Source: Simiduia sp. 21SJ11W-1 (GTDB lineage Bacteria; Pseudomonadota; Gammaproteobacteria; Pseudomonadales; Cellvibrionaceae). Taken from it: a DNA stretch of 64,000 bases. Location of the stretch: NCBI RefSeq assembly GCF_024138675.1, contig NZ_CP090959.1:1302001-1366000 (forward strand). Reading direction: 5' to 3'. The notes under the pieces were generated by a model, which made no database searches, was not told where the DNA came from, and was given only the letters and a program-made list of their open reading frames with translations. A program made the position numbers and the translations under genes. Below, in pieces: positions 1 through 9,250 of the stretch; position 1 is the first letter of the stretch; the number at the start of each line of letters is the position of its first letter.

Positions 1-2103
1 TCGGCCAAGAGCCTGTTTTTGGCAGCCATGAGTCATGAAATCAGAACCCCGTTAAATGCCGTACTGGGTGGCGCCAATATTCTTGGTAAAACCCAGCTGG
101 ACGAACGGCAAAAGGGCATTCTTAGCTTAATTACCCAATCGGGAAAAACCCTGCTGGAGTTGATTAACGAAATTCTCGACTTTTCAAAAATTGAAGCCAA
201 TCAACTTGAGCTGGAGTCGGCACTGTTCGATTTGGAACAGCAGCTGCTGGAGATCGTGCAGATGTTTGCACTGAAGGCAAAAGAAAAAGACATTCCATTA
301 AATGTGTTTTTTGATTGCCGCTGTGAAGGTGAATGGCTGGGTGATGCGCTGCGCATTAAGCAGATAGTGATTAATTTATTAAGTAACGCCATCAAGTTTA
401 CGGCCAAGGGTTCTATAAGCCTGCGGGTGGGGTTAAATGATGAAAAACAAATACTGATCAGCGTAGAAGATACAGGTATTGGTATTCGCGCGGAGCAGTT
501 AAACAACCTGTTTGAAGCCTTTGTGCAAAGCGACAGTTCAACCACCCGTAAATACGGGGGTACAGGCCTTGGCTTGTCTATCAGTAAGCGCCTGGCTGAA
601 ATGCACGGTGGCAATATTTCAGTGGTGAGTACCTTGGGCAAAGGCTCTACATTTATCGTGGCCTTGCCGTTGAAGCATAAAGTGGCGCCGCCTGCCTTTG
701 AGGTTGCCAACCACCTGGGCATTTGCCTGCTGAGCCACTCAAAAGACTTAGAGCGCCAGCTGCGCCAGTGGTATGGCCGCCTGCAGGTGGTAGACAGCGC
801 GAAGAACCTGCGCGACTACCTGGACACCTTGAGCGCTACGCAAAAAGAAAGCTTGGTGGTTGTGGCTGAAAGTGATGCGTTATTGAAAGATCACGACCGT
901 TTGCAAAAAGGCATTTCCCACTGGCGCCAAATGAATATTGAGGTGCCTTGGGTGCTCCTTACAAGCCAGGCGGCATTCGATTGCGACGACACCCATCGCG
1001 TTCATATGGAACTCAAAAAAATGGGTTCCAATGTGCAACTGCCACTGTTGAGTAAAGGCAGTAAATTGCGCCAGGCCATAGTGTACGCTGCAGAGCGCTC
1101 TGATGGCCCGGCACTCGATTGGATGAATGTGGAAAAAGAGCCACAAGGGCGGCGCTTTAAAGGCCGGGTACTGCTGGCCGAAGACGTAGAGTTCAACCGT
1201 GTGATCGCCTGCGAAATTCTGGAAGCCTGCGGGCTTGAAATAGACTGCGTTAACGATGGCGCACAGGCAGTGCGCTATATGCAGAGCTATTACAACGAAC
1301 CGCAAGCGGATAGAAAAACCATTAAGCTGATTTTGATGGATCTGCATATGCCCGAACTAAACGGGCTGGATGCCACGCGAAAAATCCGCGATCTTGAGCG
1401 TGAGGCCTGCCTGCCGGCCATGCCCATTGTGGCCATGACTGCCGATGTATTGGTGGATACCCGCGATCAAATAGAGCAGGTGGGCATGAGTGGTTATTTA
1501 CCCAAGCCGTTCGAAGAACAAGAGTTACTTGACCTGCTTGCACAGTATTTTCCGCCCGATGAAAGCAATAAGGAAAGCTCACACCCTGTGGCCCAGGCAC
1601 TGCTTGAGCGCACCGGCCAACAGCTGAACTTAACGCCCAATGGTGGCAGCTCTCAGGCTGCGGCTCCAGCACCTAAAAGCAGTGCACCGGAAATGGCGAA
1701 ACCGGATGTGGCGCCCGCAAAAGATCCGCTATTTGATGCCGATGCCCTGTTGCGCCGTATGAGGGGGCGCCACGATCGGATGGCAGAATTGGTAAAATCT
1801 TTTCTGGCATCACTGCCAGATACGCTTAACAATATAGAGGCACTGCTAGCCACAGACGCCTATTCGGAACTTATTTTTTGTGCCCATACGTTAAAGGGTT
1901 CTGCAGCAAATTTGGGGGCAGTTGATTTGCAGCAGCGCATTGCGCGGGTAGAAGATGCTGCGCGTAAACTCGATAGCAATCCCGCCGATATCGAGGCCAA
2001 AGCGGTGTTAGAAACTGCCCGAACCAGCCTGCGCGCAGCGGTAGACAGTGCCAGCAAGGCTATGAACAACTACCTTAATACCCCTAAGGAAACCGAGCAG
2101 TAA
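1..2103 (+). CDS. Hybrid sensor histidine kinase with REC and HPt domains, 5' end outside window
   Basis: This is the C-terminal part of a BarA/ArcB-like phosphorelay kinase. The frame is open from base 1, so the apparent starts at 19 (TTG) and 28 (ATG) lie inside the H-box and the real start is upstream of the window. In order there is the phospho-acceptor motif SHEIRTPLN at nt 31-57, a HATPase domain with N, G1 and G2 boxes up to about nt 680, a degenerate receiver-like stretch without a clear phospho-Asp at about nt 715-1090, a true receiver at about nt 1165-1545 with Asp in [11 protein letters not shown], and a C-terminal HPt domain with [13 protein letters not shown] at about nt 1880. 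The phosphoryl path is presumably His to Asp to HPt His and then to an unseen regulator. The sensor input lies outside the window, so its signal is unknown. It converges with glpK. Confidence 0.93.
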   Translation, partial: SAKSLFLAAMSHEIRTPLNAVLGGANILGKTQLDERQKGILSLITQSGKTLLELINEILDFSKIEANQLELESALFDLEQQLLEIVQMFALKAKEKDIPLNVFFDCRCEGEWLGDALRIKQIVINLLSNAIKFTAKGSISLRVGLNDEKQILISVEDTGIGIRAEQLNNLFEAFVQSDSSTTRKYGGTGLGLSISKRLAEMHGGNISVVSTLGKGSTFIVALPLKHKVAPPAFEVANHLGICLLSHSKDLERQLRQWYGRLQVVDSAKNLRDYLDTLSATQKESLVVVAESDALLKDHDRLQKGISHWRQMNIEVPWVLLTSQAAFDCDDTHRVHMELKKMGSNVQLPLLSKGSKLRQAIVYAAERSDGPALDWMNVEKEPQGRRFKGRVLLAEDVEFNRVIACEILEACGLEIDCVNDGAQAVRYMQSYYNEPQADRKTIKLILMDLHMPELNGLDATRKIRDLEREACLPAMPIVAMTADVLVDTRDQIEQVGMSGYLPKPFEEQELLDLLAQYFPPDESNKESSHPVAQALLERTGQQLNLTPNGGSSQAAAPAPKSSAPEMAKPDVAPAKDPLFDADALLRRMRGRHDRMAELVKSFLASLPDTLNNIEALLATDAYSELIFCAHTLKGSAANLGAVDLQQRIARVEDAARKLDSNPADIEAKAVLETARTSLRAAVDSASKAMNNYLNTPKETEQ

Positions 2104-2253
2104 TTGTTGCGAAGCTGTTCAGCTCCCCTTAGGGGGCCAGAGGGCTTTACGCGCAGCTTTTGCCTGCTTGTGATTGTTTTGTTTGTTGATAAGCCAGTGA
2201 TGACAGCTGCTAAGGATCGCCGCTGGCTTGTAAAAATGCCATCAAGAAGCCCG

Positions 2254-3753
2254 TCAAGAACTCGTGGCAAATAATTCTACCGCCTCTATTGCCCGCGCCC
2301 AGCGCGTTAACAGCTGATTGCGCGTGGCTTGCGCCATGGCAGGTTGGCAGCAGCCAGCTGGCTGCCAGTAGCGCTCAATATCCTCCAGGCTTTTAAGCCA
2401 ACCGATTTGCAGTGCGGTGAGAAAGGCTACACCCAGCACCGTCATTTCCTCTTGCGCCGGGCGGGATACCTCGGTGTTGAGTACATCGGCCAAGCATTGG
2501 TTAAAGGGTAAGTTGCGGGTCATGCCGCCGTCGATTTTAAGGTTGGCTATGTCTATGCCATCGGCCTGCATTGCGCGCACCAAATCCTGTGTTTGCAAGG
2601 CGATAGATTGAAGTGCCGCAACTACCAGTGCCGCTTTGCCGGTATCGCGGGTAAGGCCAAAGATCGCCCCCCGTGCGGCCGGCTGCCAGTGGGGCGCGCC
2701 CAGGCCCGTGAAGGCGGGCACCAGGGTAATCGGGCTGGGTTTGCCCTGGTATTCACGCATAAACGCATCACACTCATTGGCCGATTCGATGAGCGCCAGG
2801 CCATCCCTCAGCCATTGCACGGCAGCACCCGCTATAAACACCGAACCCTCAACGGCGTAAGTGCTTTTGCCGTCAAGGCGGTAGCCTAAGGTTGTGAGCA
2901 AGCGGTGCTGCGAGTGCGGGGCTGTGTTGCCTGCGTTAACCATCAAAAAGGCGCCGGTTCCAAAGGTGCACTTGGCCTGGCCCTGTTGTATGCAGCCTTG
3001 GCCAAGCAGTGCCGCCTGTTGATCACCCGCCATGGCAAAAACGGGTACGGGGCTGCCCAACACGGCGGGGGCTGTGCTCCCGAACTCGGCCACATTGTCG
3101 GCAATGGTAGGCAGCAAGCTCTCCGGAATATTGAAGTGCGAAAGCAGGTGTTGATCCCAGTTTCCTGTGTGCAGGTTGTATAGCTGCGTGCGCGAGGCGT
3201 TGGTGGCGTCTGTTTTGTGAGATGCACCGCCGGTGAGTTGCCACAATAGCCAGCAATCGATGGTGCCAAAGGCAAGCTTCCCGGCGTTTGCTGCAGCCCT
3301 TGCCCCTTCGGTGTTATCGAGTAGCCACTGAATTTTAGTGGCTGAAAAATACGGGTCTAGCATCAGCCCGGTTTTTTCCTGAATCTCGGCTTCTGCTCCC
3401 GCGCGGCGCAAGGCATCGCACAGGGGCTCTGTGCGCCTGTCTTGCCAGACAATGGCCGGTGCAATGGGTTTGCCGGTATCGCGGTGCCAAATGAGCGTGG
3501 TTTCGCGCTGGTTTGTTATGCCAATGCCCGCCAGTTGTGAAGCCGCAAGCTTGGCTTTACTGAGCGCTTGCCTGCAACTGTTGAGCACTGTTTGCCAAAT
3601 TTCCTCTGCATCGTGCTCTACCCAGCCATCTTGGGGGAAATGCTGCTGAAAGCTTTCCTGGGCTGCGGCCACCACTTCAAACTTACGATTGAATATAAGT
3701 GCCCGGGAACTGGTTGTGCCTTGATCGATGGCGAGAATGAAATCTTTAGACAT
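2254..3753 (-). CDS. glpK: Glycerol kinase GlpK
   Basis: ATP-dependent phosphorylation of glycerol to sn-glycerol 3-phosphate in the cytoplasm. The protein has 499 residues, the normal length for the FGGY family (about 500). It opens with MSKDFILAIDQGTTSSRALIF, the phosphate-1 loop of the ASKHA fold. It also has GIGITNQRETT, the active-site region LDPYFSATKI, WLLWQLTGG, and GGMTRNLPFNQ near the C-terminus. The frame extends upstream to 3837, but the ATG at 3753 is preferred because an AGGACA ribosome site sits just upstream and the family begins there. No glpF, glpD or glpR is adjacent, so it appears to be a lone glycerol gene. It is divergent from tal, with 153 bp between the two starts. Confidence 0.96.
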   Translation of the reverse strand: MSKDFILAIDQGTTSSRALIFNRKFEVVAAAQESFQQHFPQDGWVEHDAEEIWQTVLNSCRQALSKAKLAASQLAGIGITNQRETTLIWHRDTGKPIAPAIVWQDRRTEPLCDALRRAGAEAEIQEKTGLMLDPYFSATKIQWLLDNTEGARAAANAGKLAFGTIDCWLLWQLTGGASHKTDATNASRTQLYNLHTGNWDQHLLSHFNIPESLLPTIADNVAEFGSTAPAVLGSPVPVFAMAGDQQAALLGQGCIQQGQAKCTFGTGAFLMVNAGNTAPHSQHRLLTTLGYRLDGKSTYAVEGSVFIAGAAVQWLRDGLALIESANECDAFMREYQGKPSPITLVPAFTGLGAPHWQPAARGAIFGLTRDTGKAALVVAALQSIALQTQDLVRAMQADGIDIANLKIDGGMTRNLPFNQCLADVLNTEVSRPAQEEMTVLGVAFLTALQIGWLKSLEDIERYWQPAGCCQPAMAQATRNQLLTRWARAIEAVELFATSS

Positions 3754-3836
3754 GTTGTGTCCTGCAGTTGGTGATTTAGGTACAACTGAAACCATTTTCT
3801 TGCAGTGTAATTCAAGCGCGGCGGCTGTGGCCAGCA

Positions 3837-3867
3837 TTGAACAATGCCCCCCAAATTGGGGTATGAT
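3837..3867 (+). promoter_or_regulatory. Promoter of tal with a palindrome in the spacer
   Basis: A TTGAAC hexamer at 3837-3842 and TATGAT at 3862-3867 are 19 bp apart. The spacer contains a perfect inverted repeat, CCCCAA-A-TTGGGG, at 3849-3861 that abuts the -10 box. A protein bound there would block polymerase, so it is a repressor operator candidate. The promoter lies 40 bp upstream of the tal ATG. Confidence 0.5.
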
Positions 3868-3906
3868 CAGCGCACAGGATTAAAAGACCTAACAACAGGT
3901 AGAACA

Positions 3907-4833
3907 ATGACAAGCGTTTTAGAACAGCTCACCCGTATGACCGACGTAGTGGCAGATACCGGTGATATTGAAGCCATTAGCCGCTTCAAACCTATGGATG
4001 CCACCACCAATCCCAGTTTGATTTTGGCCGCCGCGCAAATGCCCGCCTATAAAACTCTGGTAGATGAAGTACTCGCCGGCGCCAAGGGGGATATGAGCGC
4101 TGCAGTTGATACGCTGGGTGTGAAAATCGGGCAGCAAATTTTAAAGGAAATTCCGGGCCGTATTTCAACGGAAGTGGATGCGCGTTTATCGTTTGATAAA
4201 AACGCCATGATCGAAAAGGCTAACAGCCTCATTAACGCCTATGAAAGCGCGGGCGTTAGTCGTGAGCGGGTGTTGATTAAGCTGGCTTCAACCTGGGAAG
4301 GCATTGAAGCAGCCAAGGAACTTGAGTGTGCGGGTATCAACTGCAATCTCACACTGCTTTTTTCATTTGCCCAGGCGGTGGCCTGCGCCGATGCCGGTGT
4401 GTACTTAATCAGCCCGTTTGTGGGCCGCATTTACGACTGGTACAAGGCGCAGGGGCAGGTGCCGGCAAGCCCTGAAGAAGACGAAGGCGTGCGTTCCGTG
4501 CAGCGCATTTATCAGTACTACAAAGCCCATAATTACAGAACCGTGGTGATGGGCGCGAGCTTTCGCAATGTTGAACAGATCAAAGCGCTGGCCGGTTGTG
4601 ATCGGCTCACCATCAGCCCGGCTCTGCTGCAATCACTTGCCGATGAGCAGGCGCCATTGGTGCGTCAGCTGAGTCCCGCGGGGCTTGAGGGCGAAGCCAA
4701 GCTGAACTTAAACGAGGCGGCGTTCCGTTGGCAGCACAATGAAGATGCCATGGCCACTGAAAAGCTGGCCGAAGGCATTCGCAAGTTTGCAGTAGATCAA
4801 GAAAAGCTGGAAGCGCTGCTCGCTGATTGGTAA
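3907..4833 (+). CDS. tal: Transaldolase
   Basis: Transfers a dihydroxyacetone unit between sugar phosphates in the non-oxidative pentose phosphate pathway (sedoheptulose 7-P + glyceraldehyde 3-P to erythrose 4-P + fructose 6-P). The protein has 308 residues, typical of the TalA/TalB type. Visible motifs are [11 protein letters not shown] at the N-terminus, the Schiff-base lysine in [31 protein letters not shown], and the C-terminal [12 protein letters not shown]. The start at 3907 (MTSVLEQL) follows ACAGGTAG. The longer frame from 3844 runs back through the promoter and is not used. It stands alone, with a strong terminator behind it. Confidence 0.96.
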   Translation: MTSVLEQLTRMTDVVADTGDIEAISRFKPMDATTNPSLILAAAQMPAYKTLVDEVLAGAKGDMSAAVDTLGVKIGQQILKEIPGRISTEVDARLSFDKNAMIEKANSLINAYESAGVSRERVLIKLASTWEGIEAAKELECAGINCNLTLLFSFAQAVACADAGVYLISPFVGRIYDWYKAQGQVPASPEEDEGVRSVQRIYQYYKAHNYRTVVMGASFRNVEQIKALAGCDRLTISPALLQSLADEQAPLVRQLSPAGLEGEAKLNLNEAAFRWQHNEDAMATEKLAEGIRKFAVDQEKLEALLADW

Positions 4834-4846
4834 TTTTTTGTGAGCT

Positions 4847-4886
4847 AAAAGCCGGCACCGCCTTAGCTGGGCGTGCCGGCTTTTTT
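4847..4886 (+). terminator. Rho-independent terminator of tal
   Basis: The stem AAAGCCGGCA pairs with TGCCGGCTTTT around a GC-containing loop and is followed by a run of T at 4881-4886. It lies just after the tal stop codon. Confidence 0.85.
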
Positions 4887-4918
4887 ATGGGCCAAGGTTT
4901 TGCGCGTTTTTTAAAACG

Positions 4919-4952
4919 GAACAATTGTTCAGTATAAGTTGAACAATTGTTC
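4919..4952. promoter_or_regulatory. Two identical 12-bp palindromes upstream of nspC (operator candidate)
   Basis: GAACAATTGTTC occurs at 4919-4930 and again at 4941-4952. Each copy is a perfect palindrome, and the centres are 22 bp apart, about two helical turns, so two dimers would sit on the same face. The pair lies about 26 bp upstream of the likely -35 box of the nspC operon, and its only flanking genes are tal (already terminated) and nspC. No known regulator is assigned. Confidence 0.6.
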
Positions 4953-4977
4953 GTAAAAAATGCTTTAAAAACAAAGG

Positions 4978-5006
4978 TTTACACTGCTTGTTTGATGGCG
5001 ATAAAA
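4978..5006 (+). promoter_or_regulatory. Probable promoter of the nspC operon
   Basis: TTTACA at 4978-4983 and GATAAA/ATAAAA at 5000-5006 are separated by 16-17 bp. The leader to the nspC ATG is about 45 nt. The -35 box lies downstream of the paired palindromes. Confidence 0.5.
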
Positions 5007-5056
5007 TCCGCCGCCCAGAATGTTGTGCGGCTATATTTGCCGCTAATGGATGAGTG

Positions 5057-6166
5057 ATGCCACCGTTTCAAACGCCTTTTTATCTCATTGATGAACAAAA
5101 GCTCACAAAAAACATGGATAAAATGGCCTACGTGGCCACTCATTCCGGGGCCAAGTGCCTGCTTGCACTCAAGTGCTTTGCCACCTGGCCCGTGTTTGAG
5201 TTAATGAGCAAGGCCATGGCAGGCACCACTTCCTCCAGCCTGTATGAAGTCAAACTTGGGCGCGAAAAATTTGCCGGTGAAACCCATGCCTACAGCGTGG
5301 CCTGGGCCGATCACGAAATAGACGAAGTGCTCGCGCACTCGGATAAAATAATCTTTAACTCCCTGTCGCAACTGGCGCGCTTTCAGCAACAATCTGAGGG
5401 GCATGTGCGTGGGCTCAGGGTTAACCCTCAGGTAAGCAGCTCAGATTTTCTCTTGGCAGATCCGGCCCGCCCGCACAGCCGCTTGGGTGAGAGCGACCCT
5501 GAAAAAATTGCCCGGGTGATTGATAAAATTTCAGGATTTATGTTCCACAACAATTGTGAAAACAATAATTTCGCGTTGTTTTCCAGCATGCTGGATCATA
5601 TAGAAACCACCTACGGCGCGCTGCTTGCCAAGGTAGATTGGGTAAGCCTGGGTGGCGGCATTCATTTTACCGGTGAGGATTACCCGCTGGCAGATTTTTG
5701 TGCGCGCCTAAAGCGCTTTGCCGAGCGCTTTAACGTGCAGGTGTACCTTGAACCCGGTGAAGCGGCCATTACCCAAACTGCCACCCTTGAGGTCAGCGTG
5801 CTCGACATAGTTCACAATCACAAAGACATCGCCATTGTGGATAGCTCCATTGAGGCGCACATGCTGGATTTGCTGATCTACCGCCAGAGTGCACGCCTTG
5901 CAGAGGCCGGCGATTATCGTTACCAGATTTGTGGCAAGTCGTGTTTGGCGGGAGACATCTTTGGCGAATTTAATTTTGAGAGCCCGTTACAAGTGGGCGA
6001 CCGGCTTAGCATTCAGGATGTAGCCGGTTACACCATGGTCAAAAAGAATTGGTTTAACGGCTTAACCATGCCCGCCATTGTGGTGGCGCGCGCTGATGGC
6101 AGCTACCAGCAGGTGCAGCGCTACAGCTTTGCCGATTACCTGGCAAGCTTTGGCAACATGGCCTGA
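5057..6166 (+). CDS. nspC: Carboxynorspermidine/carboxyspermidine decarboxylase NspC
   Basis: PLP-dependent decarboxylase of the alanine-racemase fold that converts carboxy(nor)spermidine to (nor)spermidine, the last step of the aspartate-semialdehyde route to polyamines. The protein has 369 residues. The PLP lysine is in CLLALKCFATWP (about K39). Other motifs are the glycine-rich VSLGGGIHFTG, the phosphate-binding EPGEAA, and the C-terminal catalytic block CGKSCLAGDIFGEF, with Cys and Asp as in lysine/ornithine decarboxylases. ATG 5057 is chosen over the in-frame GTG at 5054 because it fits the family N-terminus (PFYLIDEQKL). It is co-transcribed with the following synthase gene, 57 bp downstream. 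Whether the product is spermidine or norspermidine cannot be read from the sequence. Confidence 0.93.
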   Translation: MPPFQTPFYLIDEQKLTKNMDKMAYVATHSGAKCLLALKCFATWPVFELMSKAMAGTTSSSLYEVKLGREKFAGETHAYSVAWADHEIDEVLAHSDKIIFNSLSQLARFQQQSEGHVRGLRVNPQVSSSDFLLADPARPHSRLGESDPEKIARVIDKISGFMFHNNCENNNFALFSSMLDHIETTYGALLAKVDWVSLGGGIHFTGEDYPLADFCARLKRFAERFNVQVYLEPGEAAITQTATLEVSVLDIVHNHKDIAIVDSSIEAHMLDLLIYRQSARLAEAGDYRYQICGKSCLAGDIFGEFNFESPLQVGDRLSIQDVAGYTMVKKNWFNGLTMPAIVVARADGSYQQVQRYSFADYLASFGNMA

Positions 6167-6223
6167 AATAAATTTCAAATTCATTAAATCATTAGCGAAG
6201 CAACCGGTTTCGAGGGGATCAGT

Positions 6224-7462
6224 ATGCCTAAAAAACACGTTTTGATTATTGGCGCCGGTGGCGTTGCCAAAGTGGTGGCCCACAAATGTGCCCAGCACAA
6301 TCACATTTTGGGTGATATTCACATCGCCTCGCGCAACATCGAAAAGTGCGAAGCCATTATTGAAAGCATTGATAGAAAGCAAAGCCTCAAGGTTGCAGGT
6401 ACGCTGCGCGCGCACAGTGTTGATGCTATGGATGTACAGGCATTGGTGGCCCTTATTCAAGCCACAGGTGTATCTATGGTGTTAAATCTGGGCTCAAGCT
6501 TTGTAAACCAAAGTGTGCTTAAGGCCTGTATTGAGGCGGGTGTTGCCTACCTGGATACCGCCATTCACGAAGACCCGGAAAAAGTATGCGAAACCCCGCC
6601 CTGGTATGCCAATTATGAATGGAAACTCAAAGGTGCATGCGCAGCAAAAGGCATAACTGCAATTTTGGGCGCAGGCTTTGACCCGGGTGTAGTAAACGCC
6701 TACGCGGCGCTCGCCTGCCAAGAGTATTTTGACGAGGTTGAGTCTATCGATATTCTGGATGTGAATGCGGGCAGCCATGGCAAATATTTTGCCACCAACT
6801 TCGACCCCGAGATTAATTTTCGGGAATTTACCGGCCGTGTATGGACCTGGCAAAACCGCGAGTGGACCGCCAATGAAATGTTTGAGGTAAAGCTCACCCG
6901 CGAGTTTCCTCAAGTGGGCAGCCAAACCCTTTACTTAACCGGACACGATGAAATTCATTCTCTCAGCCAGAATTTGAATGTACCCAATGTGCGCTTCTGG
7001 ATGGGCTTTGGCGAGCACTACATCAATGTTTTCAACGTGCTGAAAAACCTCGGGCTGCTTTCAGAACAAGCGGTGACCACCGCCGAAGGGCAAAGTGTAG
7101 TGCCCCTTAAAGTTGTAAAAGCGGTGCTGCCAGATCCTGCATCACTGGCGCCTGCCTACCAGGGTAAAACCTGTATTGGCGACTGGATTAGAGGTACGCA
7201 AAACGGTGCGCCAAAAGAGCTGTTTATCTACAACATTTGCGATCACGAAGATAACTACCGCGAGGTGGAAAGCCAGGCTATCTCCTACACCGCGGGTGTG
7301 CCCGCTGTGGCTGCTGCCCTGCTTATTGCCGAGGGCAGCTGGGATGTGGGCAAAATGGTGAACGTGGAAGAGCTGCCACCCAAACCCTTTCTGGAAAAGC
7401 TCGCAAGCCTTGGGCTGACCACGTTTATTCAGGATGCATCGGGCGAGCGCCAGCTTTTTTAA
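6224..7462 (+). CDS. Carboxynorspermidine/carboxyspermidine synthase (saccharopine dehydrogenase family)
   Basis: NADPH-dependent condensation of putrescine or diaminopropane with aspartate semialdehyde, giving the substrate of NspC. The protein has 412 residues and begins with a Rossmann fingerprint, VLIIGAGGVAKVVAHKCAQ. It then shows a saccharopine-dehydrogenase core including VLNLGSSFVNQSVLKAC, LGAGFDPGVVNAYA, HGKYFATNFDPEINFREF and YICDHEDNY-like segments. The start has a clear AGGGGATC site. Genome pairing of this family with nspC is established in Vibrio and Campylobacter, so the operon gives a spermidine route independent of S-adenosylmethionine decarboxylase. No aminotransferase/decarboxylase for diaminopropane is adjacent, so putrescine is the more likely acceptor (inference). 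Confidence 0.9.
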   Translation: MPKKHVLIIGAGGVAKVVAHKCAQHNHILGDIHIASRNIEKCEAIIESIDRKQSLKVAGTLRAHSVDAMDVQALVALIQATGVSMVLNLGSSFVNQSVLKACIEAGVAYLDTAIHEDPEKVCETPPWYANYEWKLKGACAAKGITAILGAGFDPGVVNAYAALACQEYFDEVESIDILDVNAGSHGKYFATNFDPEINFREFTGRVWTWQNREWTANEMFEVKLTREFPQVGSQTLYLTGHDEIHSLSQNLNVPNVRFWMGFGEHYINVFNVLKNLGLLSEQAVTTAEGQSVVPLKVVKAVLPDPASLAPAYQGKTCIGDWIRGTQNGAPKELFIYNICDHEDNYREVESQAISYTAGVPAVAAALLIAEGSWDVGKMVNVEELPPKPFLEKLASLGLTTFIQDASGERQLF

Positions 7463-7496
7463 GTGCCAGCTCTTTTAAGCAGTGCTGCCCTACAAG

Positions 7497-9239
7497 CTAC
7501 TGATTGGCCAGCCAAATAGTTTGGTAGGGCGCAAGTGTGATCAGCTCCGCTTCGGCATCAAAGGCCTCGCCTGCAATCAAATCCTGCCATGGGTCGTTTG
7601 ACACCAGGTTTACCGATGAGGTTGCCAACTGCTGGGGCTGATTACTGAGATTGCTGATGCAAAATATATTTTGCTGCCGGTCCAGGCTTTGGCGCCAAAA
7701 CGCGAACAGGGCATCGCCAAGGTGCAAGGTAAACTGCGTGGCATTGGGGTGAAATGCCGGCTGCTTGGCGCGCAGTTTGATGAGCCGGGTGAGCGCGGCA
7801 AAGCTTTGTGCATGTTGGCTTTGCGCGTCTGCCAGTGCGGCCGTGAGTTTGTTTGCCTGCCATTGGTGGCGGTTTATGGCGCGGTTGTGGCCACTGTGTT
7901 CCATGCGCTGGTAATCATTGCTCGTGGCTAAAAGGCTATGAATATAAAACGCAGGCACACCCTCCAGCCCCAACATAATAGTGTGCGCGCAAATAAAGCG
8001 CGCCAGGTTAAAGGTGTCTGGCCCGTTCACTGTACCTTGCAGCGCATCGTAGAGTGCAATGTTGGCTTCATAGGGGTGGCGCTCGCCATCGGCACCGGTG
8101 CGCCAGGAAATGCGCCCGCCAAAGCGGATCAGCGTGTCGGTGAGGGTAATAAGTTCATCCTGAGACAGCAACCCCTCTACCGGGCGCAGGCCAATGCCAT
8201 CGTGACTGGCAATAAAATTGAAATAGGTTGTGCCGTTACGCGCCGGTGGCATGGTCATCATCCAGCGCTTTAAATGTTTGCTGTCGCCTGTGAGCAGGGC
8301 ATGTACCAGCAACGGAGGCAGAGAGAAGTTGTAAATCCAGTGGGCTTCGTTGTTGTTGCCAAAATAGGTGAGGTTTTCCTGATTGGGGATGTTGGTTTCA
8401 GTGATGATGATGGCATCGGGCGCGGCCTGTTCTATCAGTGCCCGCAAAAGCCTCACCACCTCGTGGGTTTCCGGTAAATTGATGCAGGGGGTGCCCGGTG
8501 TTTTCCATAAAAAGGCGATGGCGTCCAGGCGGAAAATCTTCACCCCGTTGTCCAGGTATTGGCGAATAATTCGCACAAATTGCAACAGAACTTCCGGATT
8601 TCTGAAATCCAGATCTACCTGATCAAAACTGAAGGTGCACCACACATGTTGCTCGCCCGCGGCTGTTTGTACCGCCTGCAACAAGGGGTTAGTGCGCGGG
8701 CGCACCACAGCGCGGGTATCCTGCGTTGGTGGCGCTGTGTAAAAGTAATCTTTGCCCGGATCTTTCTGGTTTATGAAGTTGTCAAACCAGAGGCTGCGGG
8801 CAGAGCAGTGATTAATTACAAGATCCGCCATCAGCCGGTAGTCGTTGGCGATGTTGCGCAGGTGCGACCAATCCCCCAATGCCGGGTTCACACTGGAGTA
8901 ATCCATTACCGAAAAGCCGTCGTCTGAGCTGTAAGGGCAAAACGGCAGTATGTGTACGCTGTTAACCACACCTTTTAAATGCGTATCCAAAAATTGTTTC
9001 AGGGTGTGCAATGGCGCTTCATTTTCAGACAGCAATGTATCGCCGTAGGTGATGACAATGGCGTCTGCCGCATCCCAGCGATTGGTGTATGGGTCTATAT
9101 CGCGCGCGCCCTGGGTGAGCGCCATGGCACCTACCAGTTGTTCAGCCAGTTGGTTGGTATCAAGATCGGGGCGCACTTGATGGTAAATTCTGTGCAAGTG
9201 ATCAACCAAACGCTGGTGTAGGTGCTGCTGGGCATCCAT
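7497..9239 (-). CDS. GH13 subfamily 18 phosphorylase, likely glucosylglycerate phosphorylase
   Basis: Predicted to phosphorolyse an alpha-glucoside to alpha-glucose 1-phosphate. The protein has 580 residues in a GH13 barrel, with nucleophile Asp239 ([10 protein letters not shown]), acid/base Glu281 (ITETNIP) and transition-state Asp347 (ASHDGIG). The overall pattern is that of sucrose phosphorylase and its relatives. It is longer than classical sucrose phosphorylases (about 490-510) and lies 11 bp behind a glucosyl-3-phosphoglycerate synthase gene in the same operon as a glycerate kinase. This context makes glucosylglycerate the likely substrate, releasing glycerate for the kinase. An AGGAA ribosome site precedes the ATG. 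Sucrose phosphorylase remains the main alternative. Confidence 0.8.
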   Translation of the reverse strand: MDAQQHLHQRLVDHLHRIYHQVRPDLDTNQLAEQLVGAMALTQGARDIDPYTNRWDAADAIVITYGDTLLSENEAPLHTLKQFLDTHLKGVVNSVHILPFCPYSSDDGFSVMDYSSVNPALGDWSHLRNIANDYRLMADLVINHCSARSLWFDNFINQKDPGKDYFYTAPPTQDTRAVVRPRTNPLLQAVQTAAGEQHVWCTFSFDQVDLDFRNPEVLLQFVRIIRQYLDNGVKIFRLDAIAFLWKTPGTPCINLPETHEVVRLLRALIEQAAPDAIIITETNIPNQENLTYFGNNNEAHWIYNFSLPPLLVHALLTGDSKHLKRWMMTMPPARNGTTYFNFIASHDGIGLRPVEGLLSQDELITLTDTLIRFGGRISWRTGADGERHPYEANIALYDALQGTVNGPDTFNLARFICAHTIMLGLEGVPAFYIHSLLATSNDYQRMEHSGHNRAINRHQWQANKLTAALADAQSQHAQSFAALTRLIKLRAKQPAFHPNATQFTLHLGDALFAFWRQSLDRQQNIFCISNLSNQPQQLATSSVNLVSNDPWQDLIAGEAFDAEAELITLAPYQTIWLANQ

Positions 9240-9250
9240 TGCGCTATTCC

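Noticed and set aside
201-722. Open frame of 173 codons on the minus strand inside the hybrid kinase
   Set aside because: It is a shadow of the plus-strand gene; no ribosome site or family resemblance.
5547-5575. Further operator copy (ACAACAATTGTGA) inside nspC
   Set aside because: It shares only CAATTG-type bases with the upstream palindromes and sits within coding sequence.
7497-9239. Plain sucrose phosphorylase
   Set aside because: Possible by fold, but operon context (GpgS, phosphatase, glycerate kinase) and greater length favour glucosylglycerate; kept as the alternative.
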